A stretch of 64,000 nt of DNA from NCBI RefSeq assembly GCF_014641715.1, contig NZ_BMIG01000002.1, forward strand, positions 186,001 through 250,000. The letters are read 5' to 3'. The DNA is from Polaromonas eurypsychrophila (lineage in GTDB: Bacteria > Pseudomonadota > Gammaproteobacteria > Burkholderiales > Burkholderiaceae_C). Below the pieces are notes generated by a model. The model did not search any database. It saw nothing but the letters and a program-made list of their open reading frames with translations, and was not told where the DNA came from. Both the position numbers and the translations under genes were made by a program. This document shows positions 1-9,319 of the stretch, piece by piece (positions within the stretch are counted from its first letter, which is position 1; each line of letters begins with the position of its first letter).

Positions 1-334
1 GATGCAGCACCGCGTGCAAGGCATCGCGAAGCACACGGGTCAATTGTTGGGACCGGTCGCCGGCCGAGGCCAGCGTGCCGGGAGCCTGCAGCCCGACGGC
101 GGCGATCAGGGGCAGTACCAGCGCTTCGCGGTCGAAAGCGGCAACTTTCTGCTGCGCATCGGCCAGCGCAGAAGACTGCCAGAACACCGCCGTGCTGCGA
201 GCCACATCGCTGCTGGCCCGTCTGAGCAGCCAGGCTTTCCAGACGATGGCCACCCAGCTGGCCACGGACATGAGCAGCAGCAGCGCTGCCACCAGTCCGG
301 TCACGGCGTCGCCCTGGGTGATCAGCGAGAACAT
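1..334 (-). CDS. ExbB/TolQ/MotA-family proton channel, N-terminal part (cut by window edge)
   Basis: The minus strand is open from an ATG at 334 to the window edge, giving about 111 residues that begin MFSLITQGDAV. A hydrophobic segment at about residues 12-36 is followed by a polar region containing FWQSS and FDREAL, a pattern typical of the first transmembrane helix and cytoplasmic loop of ExbB/TolQ proteins. The family forms the proton channel that energises TonB- or Tol-type envelope machines in the inner membrane. The conserved C-terminal channel helices lie outside the window. It is co-oriented with and downstream of dapB across a repeat-filled gap. ExbB-like is a family-level call. Confidence 0.7.
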   Translation of the reverse strand, partial: MFSLITQGDAVTGLVAALLLLMSVASWVAIVWKAWLLRRASSDVARSTAVFWQSSALADAQQKVAAFDREALVLPLIAAVGLQAPGTLASAGDRSQQLTRVLRDALHAVLH

Positions 335-335
335 G

Positions 336-444
336 AGGCCCCCACGCTCGTCGCTTCGCTAGCCTTCGGCGGCTCGCTGCCCCTTGAACGGGAAAGAGGG
401 GCGCAGCGCCTGCGGCCCGGCAAAGCCGGTTCCGCGGCCCCGGC
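336..444 (-). repeat. GC-rich Comamonadaceae-type repeat, family B copy 1
   Basis: This gap between the ExbB-like gene and dapB holds the GCCCCCACGCTCG end seen in the other family-B copies, here reading leftward. A GC-rich stem follows (cgcctgcggcccggcaaa / ccggttccgcggccccgg). Related copies lie at 2631, 13720, 15548, 30881, 32457 and 44446. Confidence 0.6.
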
Positions 445-508
445 TGGTAGAGAGAGCATCACCGCACTTGTCGATTCTTGTGCATTGGGCGCGACGCTCA
501 TGAGCTCC

Positions 509-1333
509 TCACTTGAGGTTCAGTACGTCGAACATGTCGAACAAACCCGCGCGCTGGCCCGCGAGAAAACGCGCGGCCCGCAGGCTGCCCTGGGCATAGG
601 TGACCCGGCTGGAAGATTTGTGAGTAATTTCGATGCGTTCACCGGTGCCGGCAAACAGCACGGTGTGGTCGCCGACAATGTCGCCGCCGCGGATGGTGGC
701 AAAACCGATGGACGAAGGGTCGCGCTCGCCGGTCACGCCTTCTCGGGCATACACCGCGCAATCCTTGAGGTCGCGGCCCAGGGCGCCGGCAATCACCTCA
801 CCCATCTTGAGCGCGGTGCCCGACGGTGCATCGACCTTGTGGCGGTGGTGCGCCTCGATGATCTCGATGTCGTAACCGGTGTTCAGGGCTTTTGCGGCCA
901 TCTCAAGCAGCTTGAGCGTGACGTTGACGCCGACACTCATGTTGGGCGCCATGACGATGGCAATGTCTTTGGCGGCAGCTGCAATCTCGGCCTTTTGCGC
1001 CTCGGAAAAGCCGGTGGTGCCGATGACCAGCTTGACGCCGAGTTCACGGCACGCAGCCAGGTGCGCCATCGTGCCTTCGGGCCGGGTGAAGTCGATCAGC
1101 ACTTGCGCGCCGGCCAGGCCGGCGGCGAGGTCGGCGGTGATAGCCACGCCACTGGTATGGCCCAGAAAAGCTGCTGCATCCTTGCCCAGGCCGGGGCTGG
1201 CAGTCACGTCGAGGGCGCCGGTCAACTGGCAGTCACCGCTGGCACGCACGGCTTCGACCAGCATCTGGCCCATGCGACCACCGGCGCCGGCGACCGCAAT
1301 GTGGTGAGGGGGGGCGCTGCCGGCCGGACTCAC
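509..1333 (-). CDS. dapB: 4-hydroxy-tetrahydrodipicolinate reductase
   Basis: The 274-residue cytoplasmic enzyme reduces the dapA product with NAD(P)H in the lysine/meso-diaminopimelate pathway. The dinucleotide-binding glycine motif GAGGRMG is at residues 16-22. The signature [15 protein letters not shown] follows, with the catalytic histidine pair at 162-163 and Lys166. Length matches the family (about 270). Its ATG overlaps the end of bamE by four bases, so the two genes are probably co-transcribed from the bamE side. The long plus-strand open frame over the same DNA is a GC-driven shadow. Confidence 0.97.
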   Translation of the reverse strand: MSPAGSAPPHHIAVAGAGGRMGQMLVEAVRASGDCQLTGALDVTASPGLGKDAAAFLGHTSGVAITADLAAGLAGAQVLIDFTRPEGTMAHLAACRELGVKLVIGTTGFSEAQKAEIAAAAKDIAIVMAPNMSVGVNVTLKLLEMAAKALNTGYDIEIIEAHHRHKVDAPSGTALKMGEVIAGALGRDLKDCAVYAREGVTGERDPSSIGFATIRGGDIVGDHTVLFAGTGERIEITHKSSSRVTYAQGSLRAARFLAGQRAGLFDMFDVLNLK

Positions 1334-1911
1334 CGCGTCGGGCTTTCCAGCGGCGGGTAACTGGCGGTCGGGGGCGCCATGGGTGCCGGCGGCGTTGCTG
1401 GCGCAACATTTGCGCCAGCTGGTTTTTTTTCAGCGGCTTTGAGTTGCTCGTCGGTCAGTTCCAGCACAGGCACCTTGCCAAATTTGCGGCGGGAGTCAAG
1501 TCTGGAGACAAATTCGGACTCGCTCGGCATGGCATCGCCCTCGAAGCGCTCCAACACGTCGTTCTTGAAAAACACCGTGAGCTTGAGCGCCTGCGGCTCG
1601 ACGTCCTGGCGCTTCAGGGTAAATACATAGTCCCAGCGATCCTCATGGAACACGCTGGTCAGCAAGGGCGTACCCAGCACCTCCCGCACCTGCGCCCGGA
1701 GCATGCCCGGCTTGAGCAGCTCGACCTGCTCCTTAGACACAAAATTGCCCTGGACGATCTCTATCTTGTAGGGCGTGATCCAGTTGACGGGGTTGATCTT
1801 GCTGTCGCTGAGCCCGCTGGTCATGCCCTTGATGCTGCCGCAAGCGGCCAGCACACTGCAAGCCAGAATGGTAAGGGCGGTTTGGATGCCGTGACGATTT
1901 TTTGCAGACAT
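1330..1911 (-). CDS. bamE: Outer membrane protein assembly factor BamE (SmpA/OmlA lipoprotein)
   Basis: BamE is a small lipoprotein of the Bam complex, which inserts beta-barrel proteins into the outer membrane. From the ATG at 1911 the protein starts [10 protein letters not shown], has a hydrophobic signal and ends the signal in the lipobox LAAC. The SmpA/OmlA core follows ([16 protein letters not shown], then [20 protein letters not shown]). The C terminus is a Pro/Ala-rich tail of about 35 residues, longer than in E. coli BamE. An upstream in-frame ATG at 1941 would add ten residues ahead of the signal and seems less likely. The next gene upstream, fur, is divergent, so 1942-2060 probably carries both promoters. 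dapB follows with a four-base overlap. Confidence 0.93.
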   Translation of the reverse strand: MSAKNRHGIQTALTILACSVLAACGSIKGMTSGLSDSKINPVNWITPYKIEIVQGNFVSKEQVELLKPGMLRAQVREVLGTPLLTSVFHEDRWDYVFTLKRQDVEPQALKLTVFFKNDVLERFEGDAMPSESEFVSRLDSRRKFGKVPVLELTDEQLKAAEKKPAGANVAPATPPAPMAPPTASYPPLESPTR

Positions 1912-2060
1912 GGGCTTGGGTGTAGCGATATGATTGATCATTGTAGCGGCAGGGTGTTCGCACCCTCATGGGTGCCCGTCAGCCCGCCGGGCCAGCGCCC
2001 TGCCTTTCTGACTTCACCCGCTTTTGCCCGTTTTTGCCCACTTTTCTCCGGGATACCGCC

Positions 2061-2513
2061 ATGAGCAATATCGACGAACTCAAAAACACCGGCCTGAAAG
2101 CCACGCTACCGCGCCTGAAGATCCTGGAGATTTTTCAGGCGGGCAAGCAGCGACACATGACGGCGGAAGATGTTTTCAGGGTGCTGCTGGAAGACCGCTC
2201 CGATATCGGACTGGCCACGGTGTACCGGGTGCTCACGCAATTCGAGCAGGCGGGTCTGCTCAACCGCAGCAACTTCGAGTCCGGCAAAGCTGTCTATGAA
2301 ATCAACGAAGGCCAGCACCACGACCATTTGGTGTGCCTGGATTGCGGCAAGGTCGAAGAGTTCTACGACGCCGAAATCGAAAAGCGACAGCATTCTGTCG
2401 CCAAGGCCAAGGGATTCACCATTGCCGACCACTCGCTGTCCATGTACGCCAACTGCACCAAGGACAAGTGCCCAAACCGCCCGCTCACGCCGCGCCACGC
2501 GCACCACAACTGA
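2061..2513 (+). CDS. fur: Ferric uptake regulator Fur
   Basis: Fur is the Fe(II)-dependent global repressor of iron-uptake genes. The start ATG at 2061 gives 150 residues ([20 protein letters not shown]), the usual Fur length. The open frame extends upstream but without conserved sequence. The N-terminal winged helix contains [11 protein letters not shown] and [17 protein letters not shown]. The dimerisation/metal domain holds the [16 protein letters not shown] segment and a second cysteine pair (NCTKDKC). The histidine-rich end RHAHHN is typical of betaproteobacterial Fur. It is divergent from bamE, an arrangement common in this group. Confidence 0.97.
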   Translation: MSNIDELKNTGLKATLPRLKILEIFQAGKQRHMTAEDVFRVLLEDRSDIGLATVYRVLTQFEQAGLLNRSNFESGKAVYEINEGQHHDHLVCLDCGKVEEFYDAEIEKRQHSVAKAKGFTIADHSLSMYANCTKDKCPNRPLTPRHAHHN

Positions 2514-2554
2514 GCCAGGCCCGGTAGGTAGGTTTGCCGAAAAATCAAGTCAAA

Positions 2555-2605
2555 AGAGGCTCCTGCCCTTTACCGACGTGCATTAATAGCTATTAATAAC
2601 ATAGC
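2555..2605 (+). repeat. GCTAT-palindrome repeat, family A (3' of fur)
   Basis: A short element just after fur pairs a GGCTCCTGCCC block with TAGCTATTAATAACATAGC. The same two-part design recurs at least 14 more times in the window. It may act as a weak terminator for fur, but there is no strong T-run. Confidence 0.65.
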
Positions 2606-2630
2606 ATTGACGAATCCAAACGTAGCGGCC

Positions 2631-2681
2631 GGGTGCCCTGGCGGGCAGCGCAGCTACACGCAGTGAGCGAGCGTGGGGGCC
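2631..2681 (+). repeat. GC-rich repeat, family B copy 2
   Basis: This repeat fills the tail-to-tail gap between fur and hprK. It carries the block GGGCAGCGCAGCTACACGCAG followed by GAGCGAGCGTGGGGGCC, almost identical to copies at 30881 and 44446. Confidence 0.65.
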
Positions 2682-2684
2682 AGG

Positions 2685-3635
2685 TCAGCCACCGCGCTCC
2701 ATCGCCTGGCGGTGTCGCTCGACAAACTCCTGGTAGGTGTCGATGCCGCGCAATTGCAGGATGACGTTGCGCACGGCAGCCTCGACCAGCACCGCAATGT
2801 TGCGACCCGCCACCACCTGAATCACCACCTTGCGTACCGGAATACCGAGCACGTCCTGCGTCAGCGGCTCATAGGGGATCCGTTCGTACTCGCGCTCCAG
2901 CGTCTCGCGCCGGACCAGGTGCACGATCAGCTTGAGCCGCATCTTGCGGCGAACAGCGGTCTCGCCAAATATCGCCTTGATGTCGAGCAGGCCGATGCCG
3001 CGCACTTCCAGCAGGTTTTGCAGCAGCTCCGGGCAGCGCCCCTCGATCGTGGTCTGGTTGATGCGGTACAAATCCACCGCGTCATCGGCCACCAGACCAT
3101 GGCCACGCGAGATCAGCTCCAGGCCGAGCTCGCTTTTGCCGAGTCCGGACTCGCCGGTGATCATCAGGCCGACGCCGAGGATGTCCATGAACACGCCGTG
3201 CATGGAAGTGCGGTCGGCAAAATGTTTGGACAGGTAGGCACGCAGCACGTCGATCACAAATGCCGCCGATTCCTGGGTCGCAAACATCGGAATCTGCGCG
3301 CGCTCGCACATCGACAACAGGGTGTCGGGCGCGACTTGGCCGTCGGCGATGATCAGCACCGGGGGCTCCAGCGTGACAATGCGGGAAATGCGGCGGGCGC
3401 AATCTTCAGGGCTGCCGTTGCTGAGATAAGCGATTTCGCGCTCGCCAAGCAGTTGCACCCGGTAAGGATGGATGTAATTGAGGTAGCCGACCAGGTCGGC
3501 GCCGGAACGGGCGGCACGCACCGCCACCTCATCAAAGCGCCGTTCGGAGGCGCCCAGGCCGGCCACCCACTCCCACTTCAGCGCGGCGCGGTGGTCCTCG
3601 AACAGGACATCGGCGCTGACGACGGTAGGCTTCAT
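2685..3635 (-). CDS. hprK: HPr kinase/phosphorylase
   Basis: The bifunctional enzyme phosphorylates and dephosphorylates the phosphocarrier HPr on serine. The 316-residue length is standard. The P-loop GESGLGKS is at residues 161-168. It is followed by the family segment [19 protein letters not shown] and by the C-terminal signature with [18 protein letters not shown]. ptsN lies 42 bases upstream on the same strand, the conserved PTS-Ntr neighbourhood of betaproteobacteria. In this group HprK links the incomplete PTS to carbon/nitrogen signalling rather than sugar uptake; that role is known for the family and is not visible here. Confidence 0.96.
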   Translation of the reverse strand: MKPTVVSADVLFEDHRAALKWEWVAGLGASERRFDEVAVRAARSGADLVGYLNYIHPYRVQLLGEREIAYLSNGSPEDCARRISRIVTLEPPVLIIADGQVAPDTLLSMCERAQIPMFATQESAAFVIDVLRAYLSKHFADRTSMHGVFMDILGVGLMITGESGLGKSELGLELISRGHGLVADDAVDLYRINQTTIEGRCPELLQNLLEVRGIGLLDIKAIFGETAVRRKMRLKLIVHLVRRETLEREYERIPYEPLTQDVLGIPVRKVVIQVVAGRNIAVLVEAAVRNVILQLRGIDTYQEFVERHRQAMERGG

Positions 3636-3677
3636 GCCTGCGTTTTCAGGAACACCTGTGTCAGGTCACGACGCATG

Positions 3678-4151
3678 TCAGGGGCTGACAGCGTGGCTCG
3701 ACTGCCAGGAGGCGATCAGCTGGTGCAGGGCTGCCGCGTCGGTACTGGCCTTGAGCTGCTCGCGCAGGGAACTGTCGCTGAGCAATTCGGCGATTTCGGA
3801 CAGGATTTCCAGATGTTTCTGGGTCGCCGCCTCAGGCACCAGCAGAAAAATCAGCAGTCCCACCGCCTGCTCATCGGGTGCATCGAACCCAATCGGCGCG
3901 TGCAACTGGAACACGGCCGCCATAGGCGCCTTCAGGCCCTTGATGCGGCCGTGCGGAATCGCCACGCCGTGGCCCAGGCCGGTTGAGCCGAGGCGCTCAC
4001 GCGCGAACAGGCTGTCTGTGATCAGGGCGCGGTTCAAACCCTGCTGGTTTTCGAACAGCAAGCCAGCTTCTTCAAAAGCGCGTTTTTTGCTGGTGGCTTC
4101 AACACTCACCAGTACTTGGGCGGAAGGCAGAATTTGCGAAAGACGGTTCAT
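3678..4151 (-). CDS. ptsN: PTS IIA-like nitrogen-regulatory protein PtsN (EIIA-Ntr)
   Basis: The single EIIA-type domain of 157 residues accepts phosphate from NPr/HPr and controls nitrogen, potassium and envelope functions by protein contacts. The phosphorylation site is the second histidine of GHGVAIPHGR (His67). The segment LLIFLLVPEAATQKHLEIL is the usual EIIA core strand and helix. It is followed by hprK 42 bases downstream. A terminator-like hairpin separates it from hpf upstream, so ptsN-hprK may have its own promoter in 4152-4210. Confidence 0.95.
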   Translation of the reverse strand: MNRLSQILPSAQVLVSVEATSKKRAFEEAGLLFENQQGLNRALITDSLFARERLGSTGLGHGVAIPHGRIKGLKAPMAAVFQLHAPIGFDAPDEQAVGLLIFLLVPEAATQKHLEILSEIAELLSDSSLREQLKASTDAAALHQLIASWQSSHAVSP

Positions 4152-4210
4152 AACGATCTTTTAGTCGCCGAATTATGCACTTTCATAAGCATCGATACCA
4201 TCCAGCGCAT

Positions 4211-4242
4211 AAAAAAGCCGCCTGACTGCACAGACGGCTTTT
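4211..4242 (-). terminator. Rho-independent terminator after hpf
   Basis: On the minus strand an AAAAGCCGTCTG arm pairs with a CAGGCGGCTTTTTT arm (one mismatch, 6-base loop), and the structure ends in a T-run. It lies 44 bases after the hpf stop and before ptsN. The A/T symmetry means it could also work on the plus strand. Confidence 0.75.
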
Positions 4243-4285
4243 CCGTACCACTTTGGAGCACAACGCCGCAGCGGCTGCGCACTCG

Positions 4286-4615
4286 TCAGGCTTGGCGCTT
4301 GGCGGCAACGTGGTGGTGATCCTGGGTTTTGGTCTTGTAACGCCCGACCTGGCGGTCCAGCTTGTCGGTCAGCTCATCGACCGCAGCATACAAATCAGCA
4401 TGTGAACTCTCGGCAAACAGGTCACGCCCTTTGACATGCACATTGCACTCTGCCCTTTGGCGCCGTTCTTTTTCCTTCATGTTATCAATCGTCAACAAAA
4501 CTTTTACGTCGACAACCTGATCAAAATGCCGGGTTATCCGATCCAGCTTGCTGGTCACATATCCGCGCAGTGCGGGGGTAACTTCAAGATGGTGGCCGCT
4601 GATCGTCAAATTCAT
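4286..4615 (-). CDS. hpf: Ribosome hibernation promoting factor, short form (HPF/YfiA family)
   Basis: This 109-residue protein binds the 30S decoding region in stationary phase and promotes inactive ribosome dimers. The sequence [20 protein letters not shown] and the downstream [27 protein letters not shown] are diagnostic of the RaiA/HPF fold. The length corresponds to short HPF. The start is supported by a good AAGGAG ribosome-binding site eight bases upstream. In many proteobacteria hpf directly follows rpoN; here the upstream side is a 480 bp gene-poor stretch and no rpoN is present. Confidence 0.95.
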   Translation of the reverse strand: MNLTISGHHLEVTPALRGYVTSKLDRITRHFDQVVDVKVLLTIDNMKEKERRQRAECNVHVKGRDLFAESSHADLYAAVDELTDKLDRQVGRYKTKTQDHHHVAAKRQA

Positions 4616-5097
4616 AAAGAGACTCCTTTTCCATGGCTGGAAGGGGGTTTAAAAACACCGCCCGGCACAAGCGGCAAGGCGGCGAACGGACAACTCTCTT
4701 GGTTTCACTATGCGCCTGAAGCCGGGCAAACGCAATCCTGCGGCGCAAGAAAAATGAAACAAGTCTCACGGGCATCACGCACGCGCCGCAGGCCACCTTG
4801 TCAACCCGGCGATCTGCTGTTGATTCGTATGAATTTTTTGATGTTTTCTGTGCTTCTGGCCATCGGCAAGATGCGAGAGTAGTCAGTCAAGATCGGCAGA
4901 TCCATCGCGCAAGGCCCCGCGATTTGCTCAGGATTGGGCCGACCCCGAATGGCAGAGACCCAGGATGTGGCCCTAATATCAAGGTCACTTTCTCCACCTC
5001 TGTCCCGGAGTGCTGCGCATTAACACCTTTCTGGCCCGCTTTTGCCCGTCCCCATGCTTGCCCCCAGGCGGTTTAGCGGACTGGCCGGTCAGGCGCC
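4616..5097. other. Gene-poor stretch between hpf and the patatin gene
   Basis: This 480-base stretch between divergent genes has no open frame resembling a known protein. It should hold the hpf promoter on the left and the patatin promoter on the right. I looked for a sigma-54 type -24/-12 site for hpf and did not find a convincing one. No repeat of family A or B is obvious. Confidence 0.5.
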
Positions 5098-5847
5098 ATG
5101 TCGCTTGAAACGATTATTTCCTACGGCCTGACACGGCCTGACGAAAACCTCACCGCGCTGGTGCTGATGGGCGGTGGCGCCCGCACCGCTTACCAGGCTG
5201 GCGTGCTGCAGGCGGTGGCCCGCATCGTGGGCCCACATCGCGAGGCCGAGAAAGAGCCGCGTTTCCCATTCAAAATCCTGGTCGGCACCTCGGCCGGCGC
5301 GCTCAATGCCTGCTACCTGGCCAGCCGGGCCAGCGAAGGCCTCGCGGCGTTCAAGCAACTGGCCGGTTTCTGGGCCACGCTGCGCTCCGCGCAGGTGTAC
5401 CAGCTCAACGTGCCCGGCTGGATCCGCTCCAGCCGCATTGCCGCGGCCTTGTTTTTGTCCCGGCAGGTGCGCAAGCAGCAGGCTTTCCTGAACGACACAC
5501 CGCTGGTGGACACACTGCGCCAGATGCCATGCGAAGTCGCCGCGGTCATGCCCTACCGGTCGGTTGACGTGCTGGCGATCGCGCCATCGCAGTCTCTCGA
5601 CGCACTGGCCCAGGCGCATGCAGGCGAATTGCCTGCCGCGACCTACAACGCCCTGGCGGGCCTGGGCGCGCTGGGTGCGCGAGGCAGCCCGAGCGGGGCG
5701 GCACTGGCCAGCTACCTGCAGTTCGAGCCCGGTTTCATCAAGGCGCTGATGGCCTTGGGAGAACGGGACGCCCATGCGCGCAAGGATGAATTGATGGCAT
5801 TTTTCGGGTCGGCGCCAAGTGGAGAGATGCTACCCAAAGTGCCATAA
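5098..5847 (+). pseudogene. Patatin-like phospholipase with internal in-frame deletion
   Basis: The N-terminal half is a typical patatin domain: glycine-rich oxyanion loop MGGGARTAYQAGVL (residues 24-37) and nucleophile elbow GTSAG with Ser65. The C-terminal part (VDVLAIAPSQSLD, then GAALASYLQFEPGF) matches the end of long Burkholderiales patatins. The middle is missing: after NDTPLVDTLRQM the frame passes straight to the C-terminal module, and no DG[GA] motif with the catalytic aspartate exists anywhere. At 249 residues it is well short of the roughly 380-400 I expect for this subfamily. The frame is intact, so a shortened protein could be made, but it should not hydrolyse lipids through the Ser-Asp dyad. 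Confidence 0.7.
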
Positions 5848-6025
5848 TCAAGGCTTCCTGATGACCGGAGACACCCTTGGAAAGCAGCCCCAGTTGCTAG
5901 CTTTCAACGCCGCAGACTGACGCATGTCATCACGGGGTTGAAAGCGATGCCGCCATCCACAACCCCGCCGATACCGAGCCGCTCCCTGGCCGGCGCCGGC
6001 CCCCTGAACCCATTGGGAGCCAGTC

Positions 6026-7012
6026 ATGCTCAATATTTTCACGCTCGCCAACGGGCGCCTGTTCCAGGAAGAAATCGAATCTCTGGAGGAGCTGTCCAAG
6101 TTCCAGCCGATCTGGGTCGACCTCGAATCCCCCACGCTTGAAGAAAAACGCTGGATCAAGCAGTACTACGGCCTGTCGATTCCGGAAGACGCGATGGACG
6201 AGGACATCGAAGAGTCCGCGCGTTTTTACGAGGAAGACAACGGCGAGTTGCACATCCGCTCAGACTTCCTGATCGCCGACGACGATGAGCCGCGCACGGT
6301 GCGGGTCGCCTTCATCCTGAACCTGGTCAATGACGACCTGAAAAGCAAGGGCGTGCTGTTTTCCATCCACGACGAGGATGTGCCGGTGTTCCGCCTGTTG
6401 CGCATGCGCGCCCGCCGCGCGCCGGGGCTGATTGAAGACGCCAAGGAAGTGCTGCTCAAGCTGTTTGACGCCGATGCCGAATATTCGGCCGACACACTGG
6501 AGAACATCTACGTCGAGCTGGAGAAAGTCAGCACCAAGGTGCTGTCGGGCGACGTGACCGATGCTTTGGCCGGCGAGGTGCTGGGCGCCATCGCGCGCCA
6601 CGAGGATTTGAATGGCCGGATCCGCCGCAACGTGATGGACACGCGCCGCGCCGTCAGCTTCATGATGCGCAGCAAGATGCTCAACGCCGAGCAGTTCGAG
6701 GAAGCGCGCCAGATCCTGCGCGACATCGACTCACTGGACTCCCACACCGCCTTCCTGTTCGACAAGATCAACTTTTTGATGGACGCCACGGTTGGTTTCA
6801 TCAATATCAACCAGAACAAGATCATCAAGATCTTCTCGGTGGCCAGCGTAGCCCTGCTGCCGCCGACACTGATCGCCAGCGTCTACGGCATGAACTTCAA
6901 ACTCATGCCCGAGCTGGAGTGGACACTCGGTTATCCGTATGCCCTGCTACTGATGGCGGCCAGCGCGGTGGTGCCGATGTGGTATTTCAGGAAGCGGGGC
7001 TGGTTGAAGTAG
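6026..7012 (+). CDS. corA: CorA-family magnesium/cobalt transporter
   Basis: This 328-residue inner-membrane channel mediates Mg2+ (and Co2+/Ni2+) uptake. It has a long, acidic cytoplasmic domain, then two C-terminal transmembrane helices. The first helix ends in the hallmark YGMNF motif, and the second (YALLLMAASAVVPMWYF) precedes a short basic tail, RKRGWLK. The start at 6026 has an upstream GGGAG at proper distance. It is a single gene downstream of the patatin remnant and followed by the large repeat at 7074. A 14-base perfect palindrome at 5988-6001 lies in its leader; I do not recognise a known Mg2+ riboswitch. Confidence 0.95.
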   Translation: MLNIFTLANGRLFQEEIESLEELSKFQPIWVDLESPTLEEKRWIKQYYGLSIPEDAMDEDIEESARFYEEDNGELHIRSDFLIADDDEPRTVRVAFILNLVNDDLKSKGVLFSIHDEDVPVFRLLRMRARRAPGLIEDAKEVLLKLFDADAEYSADTLENIYVELEKVSTKVLSGDVTDALAGEVLGAIARHEDLNGRIRRNVMDTRRAVSFMMRSKMLNAEQFEEARQILRDIDSLDSHTAFLFDKINFLMDATVGFININQNKIIKIFSVASVALLPPTLIASVYGMNFKLMPELEWTLGYPYALLLMAASAVVPMWYFRKRGWLK

Positions 7013-7073
7013 GGCGCGCGCGCCCGCGCGGCTTGGCCTATTGGCCAGCGCGGGCTGTTGAAGTGCTTCCAGC

Positions 7074-7392
7074 AAGCCGGGTCTCGCCCCGGCGGGCGAG
7101 GCACTTTTCTTTGCTTCGCCAAAGAAAAGTACCCAAAATAAAGACGACCCGATGGTCTGGGTCCCTCCGCTTTGACCTGCGCTCCTCGGCCCAGCCCGAC
7201 GGGTGGGGGCTCAAAACCAATGCGGGGAAAGTCCGGAGTGCAGGAAGCGCGAAGCGCTTCCTGCACGAGAATCCCAACAGACCGTCATGTTTGCACGCGA
7301 GCGCAGCACACGCGGCCACATAAAGTCCCCCTCCATCGCCCAGCGGGGCGAGGGAGGGGCTAGGGGTGGGAGTGGGAGTGGGGAGTTGAAAC
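7074..7392 (+). repeat. Large structured repeat, family C, left (direct) copy
   Basis: About 320 bases between corA and the kinase gene. In order: a cttttctttg/caaagaaaag hairpin, a cccgatggtc block, a ctcggccc-gcccgacgggtgggg block, a 13 bp hairpin at 7238-7266 with GAA loop, then catgtttgcacgcgagcgca and a run of C/G tracts ending gggagtggggagtt. The inverted partner lies at about 12150-12570. No coding potential is recognisable. Confidence 0.85.
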
Positions 7393-7434
7393 TACAGCCC
7401 GAAGCGGGCCGGGCACGCAGCGCAATGCCGGCGA

Positions 7435-8271
7435 TCAAACCCCAGGCAGCGTGAAGTAGATCGTCGCACCCTCTTCCACCGCAGCCTCGGCCCAGATTTT
7501 TCCGCCATGCCGCGCAACAATGCGCTGCACCGTCGCCAGACCCGTGCCGAGGCCGGTGAAGTCCGACGAGACATGCATACGCTGGAAAATGCCGAACAGC
7601 TTTTCGGCATGGGCCATGTCGAAGCCCGCACCCTGGTCGCTGACAAAGTACACCGTCTCGCCATCCGCTCCGGCCTGACTACCGACGGTAATGACGGTCT
7701 TGTCCTTTTTGGCGCTGAACTTCCAGGCGTTGCCGGCCAGGTGATCGACCAATTGCTTGAGCAGCGCCTGGTCGCCCTGGGCGACCAGGCCCGTTTGAAC
7801 CTCGATCTGCGCCACACGCGCGGGCTCAGCCACCTGCAACGCCGCAAAGGCGCCCTGCGCGAGCGCGCCAAGATCCACCGCCTGCACGGCCATCGGCGCG
7901 CGCAGCAGGCGCGACACCACCAGCAGCGCACCGATCAGCTCGTTGATATTGGCCACACCCAGCCGGAGCCGTTGCAGATAATGTTTGCTGCGCTCGACAT
8001 CGCCTTTGGCCGAGGAGCCCTCAAGCAGCCGGCTGAAACCGTCGATGGTGCTCAGCGGCGCACGCAGGTCGTGCGAAACCGAATAAGAAAAAGACTCCAG
8101 CTCCTTGATCGCGGCCGCCACATCTGCATCGCGCTGGCGCAACTGCGCTTGCAGCGCGGCAGTGATGCGCAAGATCTCCTGCGCTGCCGCGTCAGGTTCC
8201 CGGCCTTCACGCAATTGCTGCAGCAGTGCGGTGATGGCTGGGGTGGTACCGGCTTCAAAAGGAGAAGTCAT
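7435..8271 (-). CDS. Soluble histidine kinase without sensor domain
   Basis: The 278-residue protein has a short helical N terminus and then a complete kinase core. The H-box FSYSVSHDLRAPL carries phospho-accepting His67. Downstream are the N-box (HLAGNAWKFS), G1 (DQGAGFD) and G2 (GLGTGLATV) of the ATPase domain. There is no transmembrane segment, PAS or GAF domain, and no response regulator next to it. The core closely resembles that of the 939-residue kinase at 56342 and the phytochrome-type kinase family. It follows tsaC on the same strand after a 67-base gap. A partner regulator must be encoded elsewhere. Confidence 0.88.
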   Translation of the reverse strand: MTSPFEAGTTPAITALLQQLREGREPDAAAQEILRITAALQAQLRQRDADVAAAIKELESFSYSVSHDLRAPLSTIDGFSRLLEGSSAKGDVERSKHYLQRLRLGVANINELIGALLVVSRLLRAPMAVQAVDLGALAQGAFAALQVAEPARVAQIEVQTGLVAQGDQALLKQLVDHLAGNAWKFSAKKDKTVITVGSQAGADGETVYFVSDQGAGFDMAHAEKLFGIFQRMHVSSDFTGLGTGLATVQRIVARHGGKIWAEAAVEEGATIYFTLPGV

Positions 8272-8338
8272 GTCTGCTTTCAGGGAGGAATGCTTTATCG
8301 CGGAGCCAGCCCACTATGCACTGTGGCGGCTCAGCGCG

Positions 8339-9319
8339 TCAATCCGCAGCCGCCCGACCCAGCCGGTCCCGCACACCGTCCCACCCGGCGCCTGCAGGCG
8401 GGTGTTCGATCCAGATCAACTTGACACCCTGCGCATCGAAGCCGCGCAGCACGGCGAACAGTTGCTGCGCCGTGGCGAGTGCGTCGTCGGGCATGCGGCG
8501 GTAAATCACTTTTTCCGAGGTGATGCGCACGACGGAGCGGGCATACACCGCGATATGCGCGGCGTCGGTGCCCAGCAGGTCCAGCGCCGCCTGGATGGCC
8601 GCGGCGTCCATCAGGCGCACCCTGGCGGTGGGTGCGTAGTGCGATTCGAGCGTGCCGGAGGCGCGCGGGGCGGCGTCGCCCAGAAATTCCTCGTTGCTCA
8701 GCACCGGCTCGCCGCAGGCGGCTTCAAGCTGCGCGCGCGTGAACACGCCGGGGCGCAACAACACCGGCCGCCCGCGCGTGCAGTCGACGATGCTGGACTC
8801 GATGCCGACCTCGCAGGGCCCGCCGTCAAGCACCAGCAAATCGTCACCAAATTCTTCAGCGACATGGCGTGCGGTGGTCGGGCTGACTCGGCCGAAGCGG
8901 TTGGCGCTAGGCGCGGCCACACCGGTGGCACAGGCCTTGAGCAGCGCCTGCGCGACCGGATGGGCCGGGCAGCGCAGGCCGATGGAATCCTGGCCGCCGG
9001 CGGCTGCCGCAGCGATGCCGGGCTGGCGCTTCAGGATCACGGTGAGTGGGCCGGGCCAGAGGGCGGCCATCAGGCGTTCGGCAAACGGCGGGATATTAAA
9101 GGCGTAATCGGCCACCTGCGCCGGGATGGCCACGTGAACGATCAGCGGGTGGTCGCTCGGCCGGCCCTTGGCGGCGAAGATGCCCGCCACTGCGGCGCTG
9201 CTGGAGGCGTCGGCGCCCAGGCCGTATACCGTTTCCGTGGCAAAGCCGACCAGGCCGCCGGCACGGATCACCCGGGCCGCCTCGGCGATGGCCGCCGGGT
9301 CCTTGCCGTCGAGGATCAT
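8339..9319 (-). CDS. tsaC: L-threonylcarbamoyladenylate synthase (Sua5/YwlC type)
   Basis: The enzyme makes threonylcarbamoyl-AMP from threonine, bicarbonate and ATP, the first step of t6A37 tRNA modification; the partner TsaB is encoded at 41307. The YrdC domain starts at residue 1 (AARVIRAGGLVGFATETVYGLGADA, KGRPSDHPLIVHV, WPGPLTVIL). A linker with SHYAPTARVRL then leads to the C-terminal Sua5 domain, giving 326 residues, typical of the long Sua5 form. The ATG at 9319 overlaps the purK stop (ATGA), so it is translationally coupled to purK. The open frame extends further upstream only as purK antiphase sequence. Confidence 0.93.
   Translation of the reverse strand: MILDGKDPAAIAEAARVIRAGGLVGFATETVYGLGADASSSAAVAGIFAAKGRPSDHPLIVHVAIPAQVADYAFNIPPFAERLMAALWPGPLTVILKRQPGIAAAAAGGQDSIGLRCPAHPVAQALLKACATGVAAPSANRFGRVSPTTARHVAEEFGDDLLVLDGGPCEVGIESSIVDCTRGRPVLLRPGVFTRAQLEAACGEPVLSNEEFLGDAAPRASGTLESHYAPTARVRLMDAAAIQAALDLLGTDAAHIAVYARSVVRITSEKVIYRRMPDDALATAQQLFAVLRGFDAQGVKLIWIEHPPAGAGWDGVRDRLGRAAAD

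Noticed and set aside
2..1360. 452-residue plus-strand open frame over the ExbB-like gene and dapB
   Set aside because: It is antisense to dapB, rich in His/Gly/Gln/Ala as expected for a shadow of GC-rich coding DNA, and matches no protein family.
5848..6025. Mg2+-sensing riboswitch in the corA leader
   Set aside because: Only a 14-base palindrome is evident; no M-box or similar conserved architecture could be matched by eye.
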